Assembly (NCBI GenBank): GCA_015056255.1
Contig: SVGP01000009.1
Span: forward strand, 1-64,000
Source of the DNA: Clostridiales bacterium
Lineage (GTDB): Bacteria; Bacillota; Clostridia; Christensenellales; Aristaeellaceae
DNA length: 64,000 bases
Direction: 5' to 3'
Shown here: positions 8,252-15,339 of the stretch, one piece after another
How positions within the stretch are numbered: position 1 is the first letter of the stretch
How the letters are laid out: each line of letters begins with the position of its first letter
Program-made: the position numbers and the translations under genes
The notes under the pieces: generated by a model
What the model saw: the letters and a program-made list of their open reading frames with translations, nothing else
Database searches by the model: none
Told to the model about the DNA's origin: nothing

Positions 8252-10071
8252 TATGCGTCCACCTCCTCTTTGGACAGGGACTGGATTTCGTAGATCTTCT
8301 GATAAAGTCCGCCGGCCTTTTCAAGCTGTTCGGGCGAGCCCATTTCAACGATTTTGCCCTTGTCAAGGACGATAATCTGATCGGCCTTTGAAAGGGTGGT
8401 GATTCTGTGGGAAATGAGAATGATGCTCGCGCTTCCGAACCTTGCTTCCAGCGCCTTTCTGATTTTCGCGTCAGTTTCCGCGTCGACGGCGGATAAGGAA
8501 TCGTCGAAAATCATGATGGGGGTATGCTGGGTGAGCATGCGGGCAATGGCAGCGCGCTGCTTTTGACCGCCGGATAAAGTTACGCCGCGCTCTCCGACAA
8601 AGGTTTCATAGCCCTTGGTAAAGCCTTCGATGGTTTCATCGAGGCAGGCGGCTCTCGCGGCTTCGCGGATGTCGGTAAGGGTAAGCGCGTCATCGGTGAT
8701 GGACAAATTCTCCTGAAGGGTTCTTGAAAAGAGGAACGGCTCCTGAAGAACAATACCGATGTGCTTTCTTAAATGTTCACGCTTAATTTTTCTGATGTCT
8801 ACGCCGCCGATGGAAATGGTTCCGTTTCCTTCGGGCAGATCATAGAGTCTGTCTAAGAGCAGCATCATAGTGGATTTTCCGCTGCCGGTTCCGCCGAGGA
8901 TGCCCAGAGTAGTACCTGATTTCATGGTGAAGGAAATATCCTTCAGCATCTGCGGGCAGCCGTCGTAGGCGAAGTTTACATGCTTAAATTCGATGTCGCC
9001 GGTCATGTCGCACTCGATGGCGTCGGACGCGTCTTCTTCCGTTTCGCTTCCGATAATATAGCCGATTCGGTCGACCGCAACGCCGGCCTTGCTCATATCG
9101 GAAATCATTCGGCCCAGCTGGCGAATCGGCCAGATGAGCATGGAGTTATAGGAAATAAAGGCGATGTAGTTGCCCTCGGTCATCTGGTCGTTCAAGCAGA
9201 ACACCACGCCAAAAATGACCACCAGCATGATCTGAACGCCGGATAAAATGTCGCTGGTTGCCCAGAAGCGGCTCATGACCTTGCCAAGGCGCACCCAAAG
9301 GCCGGTATACTCCTCGTTGTGCTTTTCAAAGCGATCTTTTTCGTATCGCTCGCGGCCGAACGCGCGCACAACGCGAACGCCGGTCAGGTTTTCCTGCGCC
9401 ATGGCGGACAGCCTGCCCTCGGACTCGTCGCACTCCTTAAAGCCGGTGCCGATCTTATTGTGGAATCTGAACGAATACCAAACGATCACGGGCATGGGCG
9501 CAAGGGCGATTAATGTAAGGCCCGCGTGCATGCCAAACATAAAGATCATCGAGAAAATGACGAGGATCATGATTCTGAAAAGGCCCGTCATCTGTCCGGC
9601 GACAAAGTTGCGGGTGGTGTCGATATCGCTTGTGCATCTTTGAATGATATCGCCGGTGTGGTTTTTCATGTGCCACGAAAACGGCAGCTTTTCAATATGC
9701 GTATAAAGCGTATCGCGCATGGTTTTGGTGAGCGTTTCGCTGGCTCTTGTGTTGGCAAGCAAAAATCCGTACTGAGAAAGCACCTTTACAAGCGCAACCG
9801 CCAGTACCGCCAGCGCCATGATCCATAAATTTCTGCCCAGATACTCAAATCCGCCCACGGAATCGACGATTTTCATGACCCACGGGCCGAAGGTAGAGGG
9901 CTTTTTGCCGATGGCATTGTCGACCGCCGCCAGAATAATCTGCGGCGTAATCATGTCGGAAAGCGCAGTAACCGCCGCCATCAGCATGCTAAGTACAAAC
10001 AAGCCCTTGCTTCCCTTAAGGAACTGCCAGATCAGACGAAACTTTCTGACTTCGGGCTCTTTCTTTTGCAT
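8251..10071 (-). CDS. ABC exporter half-transporter, subunit 1
   Basis: This 606-residue half-transporter has membrane helices over residues 15-320 and an ATPase domain with Walker A GGTGSGKST, Q-loop VLQEPFLFS, signature LSGGQKQR, the motif MIFDDSLSAVD (Asp replaces the usual catalytic Glu after Walker B) and the switch His in ISHRITT. Loss of the catalytic Glu in one subunit is the hallmark of heterodimeric exporters with one degenerate ATP site. I chose the ATG at 10071, nine bases after AGGAGG, over an in-frame ATG ten codons earlier. The gene is preceded by a consensus promoter and a leader terminator, so expression is probably controlled by attenuation; comparison with B. subtilis bmrBCD suggests drug export, which is inference. 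Confidence 0.92.
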   Translation of the reverse strand: MQKKEPEVRKFRLIWQFLKGSKGLFVLSMLMAAVTALSDMITPQIILAAVDNAIGKKPSTFGPWVMKIVDSVGGFEYLGRNLWIMALAVLAVALVKVLSQYGFLLANTRASETLTKTMRDTLYTHIEKLPFSWHMKNHTGDIIQRCTSDIDTTRNFVAGQMTGLFRIMILVIFSMIFMFGMHAGLTLIALAPMPVIVWYSFRFHNKIGTGFKECDESEGRLSAMAQENLTGVRVVRAFGRERYEKDRFEKHNEEYTGLWVRLGKVMSRFWATSDILSGVQIMLVVIFGVVFCLNDQMTEGNYIAFISYNSMLIWPIRQLGRMISDMSKAGVAVDRIGYIIGSETEEDASDAIECDMTGDIEFKHVNFAYDGCPQMLKDISFTMKSGTTLGILGGTGSGKSTMMLLLDRLYDLPEGNGTISIGGVDIRKIKREHLRKHIGIVLQEPFLFSRTLQENLSITDDALTLTDIREAARAACLDETIEGFTKGYETFVGERGVTLSGGQKQRAAIARMLTQHTPIMIFDDSLSAVDAETDAKIRKALEARFGSASIILISHRITTLSKADQIIVLDKGKIVEMGSPEQLEKAGGLYQKIYEIQSLSKEEVDA

Positions 10072-10154
10072 GACCTTTATCCTCCTAAGTTTTTTAAACA
10101 TCGGTCGAAAACGCTTGAAAGCCGCTCCCCTCGCCCTTCACGCGCACATCCCTT

Positions 10155-10207
10155 AAAAAAAGGCTGGACAAGAAAATCAGGACTTTCACCTGTTATCTTA
10201 TCCAGCC
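10155..10207 (-). terminator. Leader terminator (attenuator) in front of the ABC exporter
   Basis: On the minus strand a 12 bp stem (GGCTGGATAAGA pairs with TCTTGTCCAGCC, one G-U) encloses a small CAGG/CCTG hairpin and is followed by seven T. It lies about 45 bases after the promoter and 85 bases before the exporter start, so most transcripts would stop before the genes unless the hairpin is prevented. A 17-codon frame starting with GTG at about 10246 ends in the 5' arm of the stem, and a second, 46-codon frame from a GTG at about 10217 ends at the exporter ribosome site; either could be a leader peptide. Confidence 0.8.
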
Positions 10208-10253
10208 GAATAACCACAAAAAGGTTCGACCCTCCGATGTTTTCACAAGGGAT

Positions 10254-10282
10254 ATTATAGTATATTTACGGGCGCATGTCAA
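10254..10282 (-). promoter_or_regulatory. Consensus promoter of the ABC exporter operon
   Basis: TTGACA, exactly 17 bases, TATAAT on the minus strand: a perfect sigma-A promoter. It is only 40 bases from the divergent methyltransferase promoter, so a single bound regulator could affect both. Confidence 0.9.
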
Positions 10283-10321
10283 TCAAACGCCTGATTAAAT
10301 GCATATTATCTAATCCTGTTC

Positions 10322-10351
10322 TTGACACAATTGTTTTTTGCGTGCTATAAT
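10322..10351 (+). promoter_or_regulatory. Consensus promoter of the methyltransferase leader
   Basis: TTGACA, 18 bases, TATAAT on the plus strand. It drives a leader carrying a terminator hairpin, a short ORF and then the methyltransferase. Confidence 0.88.
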
Positions 10352-10361
10352 CATTGAGACA

Positions 10362-10410
10362 GCATCAGACAAAATGGGTTTATCGCCTGTTTTTTCTGAT
10401 GCCATTTTTT
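10362..10410 (+). terminator. Leader terminator (attenuator) before the methyltransferase
   Basis: GCATCAGA pairs with TCTGATGC; the stem can continue through A/T pairs into a second inner stem, and it is followed by ATTTTTT. It starts about ten bases after the promoter -10 box, so it would end nearly all transcripts early unless relieved. Confidence 0.75.
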
Positions 10411-10429
10411 ATTTAAGGAGGAAATATAA

Positions 10430-10513
10430 ATGCTCATGTATCTCGAAAACGCACGTATCTTTCGGAAGGAATTGGAAAGACGCAAACGAAAAATATCGGG
10501 GAGGATTGGCTGA
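10430..10513 (+). CDS. 27-residue leader peptide of the methyltransferase
   Basis: A 27-codon frame begins with ATG eight bases after a full AAGGAGG and ends 38 bases before the methyltransferase start. The peptide starts MLMYLENARIFRK and has a very basic second half (ERRKRK). Short basic leader peptides in front of resistance genes stall ribosomes in the presence of a drug; Arg/Lys-X-Arg/Lys motifs, present here, are known macrolide arrest sequences. The strong ribosome site argues that it is translated. The regulatory role is inferred from the surrounding terminator and alternative hairpins, not shown. Confidence 0.6.
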   Translation: MLMYLENARIFRKELERRKRKISGRIG

Positions 10514-10545
10514 TACGCTGATACCTCCCCCGAAAAAGACGGAGG
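10497..10545 (+). promoter_or_regulatory. Alternative hairpins over the methyltransferase ribosome site
   Basis: The segment CCTCCCCC (10524-10531) can pair either with CGGGGAGG (10497-10504), inside the end of the leader ORF, or with the GGAGG (10541-10545) that serves the methyltransferase. A ribosome finishing the leader would cover the first partner and favour hiding the ribosome site; a ribosome stalled further upstream would free it. This is the classical logic of translational attenuation. Confidence 0.55.
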
Positions 10546-10551
10546 AGCACC

Positions 10552-11328
10552 TTGATTTTTACTGCACAAACGCTTATAAACCAATGGCGCGCAGGCGTAT
10601 ATGAACAAAATGGGGAAGCGTCAAATCTTTCCGATTGCCTTTTGACCCTTCTTTCGGGCGCGCCCAAGCAAATCTTTGAACCCGGCTGCGGTGGCGGGAA
10701 AATCCTTTTTCCCCTATCCAAGGCGGGGCATACAGTAACCGGCATGGACATGGACGAAAACATGCTCGCCTATGCCCAGAGAAAAACCGCCCTCTCCCCC
10801 ATGCGCCTGATCCACACCGATTTTCTGATCGCGCCATGGCCGCGGGATTTTGACGCAATCATACTGGGCGGAAATCTCATGCACACCATCATCACGGACT
10901 GGGAATACAAACAGGCCCAAAAGCAAATGATTATGAAAAGCGCCGCAAGCCTTAAAATGGGCGGCCAGCTTATACTGGACTTCGATTGCCCGACCCACCT
11001 TGCGAGCCTTGTTAAAGAAACAAGCGAAACGCTCCTTCTGGAAGGAACGGACGAAAACGGAACGTACGGAAAAATGTACATAAAGCACGCGGAGGCCGAC
11101 GAAAAAACGCGGCTTCTCAAAAGCCGGATCATCTATGCGCTCATGCCCAGAGACATGAAGCCCATCACCTTTGAAGAAATCATCGTCCGGCATATCCTGA
11201 CGCTCGAAGAAACCACGTCCTGGCTTTTCCGCGCAGGCTTCTCCATAGAAGCATTGTACGGAAGCTATGACTTCAAGCCCTTTAATGAAAAAAACAGAAG
11301 GTGCGTGATCGCCGCGCGGAAGGGTTAA
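10552..11328 (+). CDS. SAM-dependent class I methyltransferase
   Basis: This 258-residue protein contains a class I methyltransferase fold: motif I FEPGCGGGKILFPLSKAG, the acidic end of strand 2 in GMDMDENML, and DAIILGGNLMHTI at motif IV, with the remaining C-terminal half typical of small-molecule enzymes. It lacks the NPPY-type motif of base-modifying rRNA enzymes, so an Erm-type function is unlikely. The TTG start has GGAGG six bases upstream. It stands alone after a leader with an attenuator and is followed by its own terminator. The substrate is unknown; the leader arrangement hints at a role in toxin or antibiotic tolerance, but nothing in the protein shows it. Confidence 0.85.
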   Translation: MIFTAQTLINQWRAGVYEQNGEASNLSDCLLTLLSGAPKQIFEPGCGGGKILFPLSKAGHTVTGMDMDENMLAYAQRKTALSPMRLIHTDFLIAPWPRDFDAIILGGNLMHTIITDWEYKQAQKQMIMKSAASLKMGGQLILDFDCPTHLASLVKETSETLLLEGTDENGTYGKMYIKHAEADEKTRLLKSRIIYALMPRDMKPITFEEIIVRHILTLEETTSWLFRAGFSIEALYGSYDFKPFNEKNRRCVIAARKG

Positions 11329-11334
11329 AATTCT

Positions 11335-11375
11335 GACGGAGCTGTCTTTTAAAAAAAGACAGCCCCGTCCTTTTT
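11335..11375 (+). terminator. Terminator of the methyltransferase gene
   Basis: GACGGAGCTGTCTTTT and AAAAGACAGCCCCGTC form a long stem interrupted by one small internal loop, followed by five T. It also separates the gene from the converging arylsulfotransferase remnant. Confidence 0.8.
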
Positions 11376-11414
11376 GAATCAAAATGGAAGCAGAAGGGTA
11401 TCCAGGTCTGCCTG

Positions 11415-12097
11415 TCATTCAAAATACAGGCACCGATAGGTGGCATTTCCCGGATTTTTGAGGGAAACCGTCATCAGCGTTTCGCCCGTTTTAAAGTCCA
11501 CAACGCTCATGCATTCGTTATCGTTCATCGCCATGCCCCAGCCGATGACAAACACATCGTCATGCACCCGCTGCGCGGAGCCGCAGGCTTCGGAATATTT
11601 GTTTCCAAACGTGTAGGAGCAGAACGCTTCCAGCTTCTTTTCTTCCGGATCGATCCGATAGGAAACCACGCGGGAGGTGGCGTGACGGTTGCCGTTATCG
11701 AATATCGTTATATAATCACCGTCCACAAAGGCGGTGTGTTGAGCGGAGCACTTCTGAATCTCCGTCAGGCCAAACTCATCGCCCAATCCGGACAGCGTCC
11801 ACAGAATCTGATCGTTATCTGCGCCTCGGTCCAGACACAAAATGGAGTGGATGTGCCGAAAAGAGCAGATCAGGTTTCCTTCCTCATCCAGATCCATGGA
11901 GTTAAAGTGGATGTAATCCGGCGCGGCGACTGTTTCATTGGCAAAATCGTTTGCGCCCGTCTGGCTGTAGGAATCAATGGTAATCAAACCATACAATTCG
12001 GGATAGTCGATGCTCTTCCACTCCCAGACCACTTCGCCGTTTTTTACTTCCTGAAGATAGGAATAGACGACGTTTGAGCCGTTTTCATAGCCCGGTA
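11415..12097 (-). pseudogene. Arylsulfotransferase (ASST) C-terminal fragment
   Basis: About 228 residues match the C-terminal half of bacterial arylsulfate sulfotransferases, periplasmic or secreted beta-propeller enzymes that move sulfate between phenolic compounds. Visible family features are VWEWKSIDY, DYIHFNSMDLDEEGNLICSF (the His/Asn active-site strand), SILCLDR and the QHTAF segment with the second active-site His. Family members are roughly 450-600 residues and carry a signal peptide, so the first half is missing. The frame stays open past 12097, but those codons lie in phage DNA read backwards (very basic Ser/Arg/Thr-rich sequence) and are not part of the protein. A secreted alkylsulfatase nearby (17977-19998) makes a sulfate-ester theme. 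Confidence 0.8.
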
Positions 12098-12103
12098 CGC
12101 TGA
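12089..12103. other. Junction between host gene and phage-like DNA
   Basis: Left of about 12097 the minus strand encodes the arylsulfotransferase; right of it the plus strand encodes a helicase fragment starting in the middle of its conserved domain (TLTALWDLV). The two unrelated genes are both cut at the same point, within about ten bases. No terminal repeat or att-like core is visible at the join. Confidence 0.75.
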
Positions 12104-13350
12104 CTGCCCTTTGGGATCTTGTCCTTGACCGTTTTGATTGTGGCCGGGTGCTCGTTATCGCCCCGAAGCGTGTGGCCGAAGACACCTGGCCGAAGGAATT
12201 AGCGAAGTGGGATCATTTGAAAGGCCTGACTTATTCTCTGGTGATGGGAAGCGAGAAACAGCGCCGCGAAGCTCTGCAGAAACGGGCTTTCCTGTACATC
12301 ATCAACCGAGAGAATGTGGCATGGCTGGTTGATAACTGCCGATGGAATTTCGATACCATCGTGATTGATGAGCTGTCCTCCTTCAAGTCCTCGAAGGCTC
12401 AGCGATTCAGGGCACTCAAGAAAGTCAGGCCACTGGTCAAGCGAGTGATTGGCCTGACCGGCACACCATCACCCAACAGCCTGATTGACCTGTGGCCGCA
12501 GATTTATCTTCTGGACATGGGCCAGCGACTTGGGCGATTCATTACCCATTACCGTGAGCGCTTCTTCGTACCAGACAAGCGCAATCGAGAAATGGTGTAT
12601 TCCTATAAGCCGCGTGAGGGCGCTGAGGATCGGATCTACGAACTGATCGGCGACATCTGCATTTCCATGAAGGCCACCGATCACCTGAACATGCCACCGC
12701 TGATCAGCAACCGAGTTGAGGTTTCTCTCGGGCAGCAGGAACGCAAAGTGTACGATGCCCTGCGCAAAGACATGATCGTCAAGCTCAAGGATGGTGAGAT
12801 CGACGCTGTGAATGCGGCATCTCTCTCCGGCAAGCTTCTGCAGATGGCCGGTGGCGCTGTGTATGATACCGAAGGACGCACGCTCAGGATCCATGACAAG
12901 AAACTGGATGTGCTGGAGGATTTGATCGAGGCGGCAAATGGTAAGCCGCTTCTGGTTGCTTACTGGTATAAGCATGAGCGCGACCGAATCCAGGAACGGT
13001 TCAGGGTTCGAGAAATCCTGACTACCAAGGATATAGATGATTGGAATGCTGGTCGCATCCCGGTTGCGCTCCTCCACCCAGCAGCGGTTGGCCACGGCAT
13101 CAACCTCCAGCAGGGCGGCTCCACGCTGATATGGTTTGGCCTCACATGGTCACTTGAACTGTATCAGCAGACCAATGCCCGGCTGTGGCGACAGGGCCAG
13201 CAGCACGCGGTTGTGATTCAACACCTGGTAACAACAGGCACTCATGATGAGGATGTCATGCGGGCCTTAGAAAGAAAAGACATGGGCCAAGCCGCGCTGA
13301 TCGAAGCAGTAAAAGCCCGTATGGAGGTTTCCTATGAACAGACAGCTTGA
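12097..13350 (+). pseudogene. Phage SNF2-type helicase, truncated at its N-terminus
   Basis: This is the SNF2/DEAD helicase found in replication modules of Firmicutes phages. The open frame holds about 418 codons with VLVIAPKRVAEDTW, the Walker B-like VIDELSSFK, motif III GLTGTPSP, and the C-terminal motifs HGINLQQGGSTLIWF and NARLWRQGQ. The Walker A loop and everything before it are absent because the frame begins at the junction near 12097. A GTG at 12148 could restart translation but would not restore the ATP loop. It overlaps the start of the next gene by 17 bases, the normal phage arrangement. Confidence 0.85.
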
Positions 13351-13825
13351 GAAAATGCTGAAGAACTATCCTGCAATGGTCAGGGAACGGGATTCCCTCG
13401 CGCACCAGATTGCGCATTTCAAAGGGCTTACTGCAGAGGAGGTTATTGAGAGCATGTACACGCCCCGCATGGACGGTGAGCGTGTGCAGACCAGTAACAT
13501 CTCCGATAAGACAGCTCAGATTGCGATGACCTATCAGGAACGCATGGATCGGATCAACCGCGAGTGGTATGAGCATCTGGAGAAGCGAATGATGTATCTG
13601 TCCGCTGAGCTTGATAGCTTTGAAAGTGCTCTGAACACACTCCCTGAACGCCAGGCGGCCATCATGAAAGACATGATCATTGGTGGGGTCACCTGGGATG
13701 CGTTGTGCGTGATCCATCATTTGAGCAGGACGATGATCGCGAAGTATCGTAGGCGGGCCATTGAACGCCTTTCTGAGATTTACGATCAGAATGAACAGAT
13801 TGCTGCCGACTACCTGCTCAGCTGA
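13334..13825 (+). CDS. Phage sigma-region-4-like transcription regulator
   Basis: The 163-residue protein has an N-terminal helical part typical of DUF1492/ArpU-like phage proteins and a C-terminal helix-turn-helix resembling sigma-70 region 4 (LPERQAAIMKDMIIGGVTWD, then LSRTMIAKYRRRAIERL). Proteins of this type switch on the late (packaging and structural) genes of phages. It overlaps the helicase fragment, and three phased repeats plus a TATAAT box lie directly after its stop, where a late promoter would be expected. The expected next genes, terminase subunits, are not present here, so the module has been cut or rearranged. Confidence 0.8.
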   Translation: MNRQLEKMLKNYPAMVRERDSLAHQIAHFKGLTAEEVIESMYTPRMDGERVQTSNISDKTAQIAMTYQERMDRINREWYEHLEKRMMYLSAELDSFESALNTLPERQAAIMKDMIIGGVTWDALCVIHHLSRTMIAKYRRRAIERLSEIYDQNEQIAADYLLS

Positions 13826-13888
13826 GGTGTACTAAGGGTGTACTAAAGGTGTACTGAATTGTTCCAAGTAATGTGGTATAGTTATAAT
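13826..13888 (+). promoter_or_regulatory. Three phased repeats and -10 box, putative late promoter
   Basis: GGTGTACTA occurs at 13826 and 13837 and GGTGTACTG at 13848, an 11-base period that puts all copies on one face of the DNA. TATAAT follows at 13883-13888 with no good -35 box. This fits an activator-dependent promoter bound by the regulator encoded just upstream. Confidence 0.55.
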
Positions 13889-13903
13889 CACCAAGAGAAG
13901 ATC

Positions 13904-13935
13904 GAGCGAGGCCCAACCGGCCCCGCTCTTTTCTT
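13904..13935 (+). terminator. Hairpin with T tract after the phage regulator
   Basis: GAGCG and CGCTC plus GGCC and GGCC form an interrupted GC-rich stem followed by TTTTCTTT. It lies 16 bases after the TATAAT at 13883, so it may be an early terminator rather than the end of the regulator gene. Confidence 0.6.
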
Positions 13936-13962
13936 TACCCTTTGACGATAAGGAGTATGTGT

Positions 13963-14319
13963 ATGCTGTTTACCTCTGAACAGGTATCGCACATGAGCCC
14001 AGATCACGGAGACATTCCCTGGGCAATCAAGCAGCAGATCAAAAATGAGCTTTTCGGAACAACGGCTGTAGCCATCGAGGTCTTTCCTGCGCAGAAAAAT
14101 CTGATTGACACCTGCGATGTGTACCATTTTTGGGTATTGCCTAAGCATTTTGCCCTACCATTTGGCTTGCACCCCAGGCGCGATCCTCAATGCCCTGCTA
14201 TTGAAAGAGGCTATGATTTCGACATGGCTAAGTGTGTTGAATGGAATGAGTCACCAGAGCGCAAGCTTCTGGCTCATGGCAGCGCGGAAACATCAGAGTG
14301 TCTTTACGTGACGGATTAA
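13963..14319 (+). CDS. Phage protein, DUF7694-like
   Basis: This 118-residue protein carries a pattern seen in small phage proteins, a conserved Pro-rich start (HGDIPWAIKQQIKNELFG), then AVAIEVFPAQ and YHFWVLPK. I recall this as a DUF7694-like family; no molecular function is established. The ATG at 13963 has AAGGAG seven bases upstream, better than the in-frame codon at 13942. It begins the run of small plus-strand phage genes and is followed 24 bases later by the next one. Confidence 0.7.
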   Translation: MLFTSEQVSHMSPDHGDIPWAIKQQIKNELFGTTAVAIEVFPAQKNLIDTCDVYHFWVLPKHFALPFGLHPRRDPQCPAIERGYDFDMAKCVEWNESPERKLLAHGSAETSECLYVTD

Positions 14320-14343
14320 ATCACTTCACAGGAGATGAGTCGC

Positions 14344-14562
14344 TTGGAGATCAAAACCCATGAGGATAAGAAGATCGTTGAGGTATGGCTGACAAATGCT
14401 GAGCAGGAAGATGCTGGCGTAAAGGCAAGGTTGAATCTTTTGTATGCAAAGTATAAGAATGATGGCTATACAGTTGCTGTTTTCAAATCCGGGAATAAGG
14501 ATTTGTTTCAATGTACAGCAGATCTGCTGCGGTTCAACCAGCCGTTGCACAGGGTACCATGA
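14344..14562 (+). CDS. Small phage protein of unknown function
   Basis: The product has 72 residues and no recognised domain. It opens with LEIKTHEDKKIVEVWLTNAE and contains YTVAVFKSG, an alternating hydrophobic/charged pattern that suggests a compact alpha/beta protein. AGGAG at 14330-14334 is nine bases before the TTG at 14344, whereas the in-frame ATG at 14335 directly abuts it, so TTG is the preferred start. The gene is part of the same-strand phage run and has no visible membrane segment or signal peptide. Confidence 0.6.
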   Translation: MEIKTHEDKKIVEVWLTNAEQEDAGVKARLNLLYAKYKNDGYTVAVFKSGNKDLFQCTADLLRFNQPLHRVP

Positions 14563-14654
14563 ACAATCAGATGAAAACTTATGAATAGATAACTTGACTT
14601 TTCATCGCTTTAGAGTGATAGATACGCTACCCCAAAGAAAAGGAGGCATCGCCC

Positions 14655-14858
14655 ATGATGACGATCAAAGAAATCCTGAAGCTGGATAGCGGACTCTACA
14701 CGGCTGATGTTGATGGCAAGCCTGCGATCATCGGTCGCGACAAAGGCAAAGGGTTCACCATCCGCACGGAGAGCAAGCCCGGCTGGGACATGATCAACCA
14801 TTACGACGAAGATGGCGACTACGAAGGAATGACCTTCGAGGCCCAGGACAAGGAGTGA
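14655..14858 (+). CDS. Small phage protein of unknown function
   Basis: The product is 67 residues, acidic, and predicted cytoplasmic. It reads IKEILKLDSGLYTADVDGK near the start and ends with an Asp/Glu-rich tail (YDEDGDYEG). AAAGGAGG lies eight bases before the ATG, a strong ribosome site; a second ATG follows immediately. Only four bases separate it from the next gene, so the two are translationally linked. No family was recognised. Confidence 0.65.
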   Translation: MMTIKEILKLDSGLYTADVDGKPAIIGRDKGKGFTIRTESKPGWDMINHYDEDGDYEGMTFEAQDKE

Positions 14859-14862
14859 TCGC

Positions 14863-15270
14863 ATGATTCGCAAAATTCCCCCTGAGACAGCAACCTTCCA
14901 CTTCCACAACGAAAACCCCAAGGGACGGCGTACCGGCGATTGCGTCATCCGCGCGATCGGCAAGGCGTCCGGCGACGGCTGGGACAAGACCTTCGATGGC
15001 CTTGTCGAGGTCGGCAGGCGGATCAAGTCCGAACTTGCCTGGAAGGACTGCTACGAGAAGTACCTCGCTGAGCAAGGCTGGGTCAAAGGCAAACAGCCCC
15101 GCAAGCCTGACGGCACCAAGTACACGGTCGCCGAATGGTGTAAGGCGCATCGCCAGGGTAACATGGTGATCAGCGTTTCAAACCACCTGACCTGCATCAT
15201 CGACGGCAAGTGCTATGACATTTGGAACTGCACCGGCAAGACGGTACTCAACTACTGGACAAGAGCATAA
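14863..15270 (+). CDS. Phage protein with a possible cysteine-peptidase-like fold
   Basis: This 135-residue protein has a RTGDCVIRAIGKASG segment followed much later by VSNHLTCIIDGK and CYDIWN. The Cys...His...Asp order and spacing are those of papain-like cysteine peptidase folds, and similar small proteins are frequent in phages and plasmids. The catalytic assignment (Cys about 27, His about 109, Asp about 119) is inference. AAGGAG precedes the ATG by seven bases and the gene follows its neighbour after four bases. A 15 bp hairpin separates it from the next gene. Confidence 0.6.
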   Translation: MIRKIPPETATFHFHNENPKGRRTGDCVIRAIGKASGDGWDKTFDGLVEVGRRIKSELAWKDCYEKYLAEQGWVKGKQPRKPDGTKYTVAEWCKAHRQGNMVISVSNHLTCIIDGKCYDIWNCTGKTVLNYWTRA

Positions 15271-15277
15271 CAAAAGC

Positions 15278-15317
15278 GCCCTGGGGCTTCAGGCGAAATG
15301 TGCTGAAGTTCCAGGGC
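15278..15317 (+). other. Stable intergenic hairpin without T tract
   Basis: GCCCTGGGGCTTCAG and CTGAAGTTCCAGGGC form a fully paired 15 bp stem (two G-U) around a 10-base loop. It ends 22 bases before the next start and lacks a T tract, so it looks like an mRNA-stability or ribosome-access element rather than a terminator. Confidence 0.5.
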
Positions 15318-15339
15318 AGCTGGCTATAAGGAGGACAAC

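Noticed and set aside
10087-10260. Metabolite riboswitch or T-box in the ABC exporter leader
   Set aside because: No conserved aptamer element or T-box sequence is seen; a short leader with a terminator and short frames explains it better.
10338-10604. An 88-codon frame through the methyltransferase leader
   Set aside because: It crosses the terminator and the leader ORF, starts without a ribosome site, and the leader ORF has a far better one.
13826-13856. Short tandem repeat as a CRISPR or phase-variable tract
   Set aside because: Only three 9-base copies with a helical period, at a typical phage promoter position.
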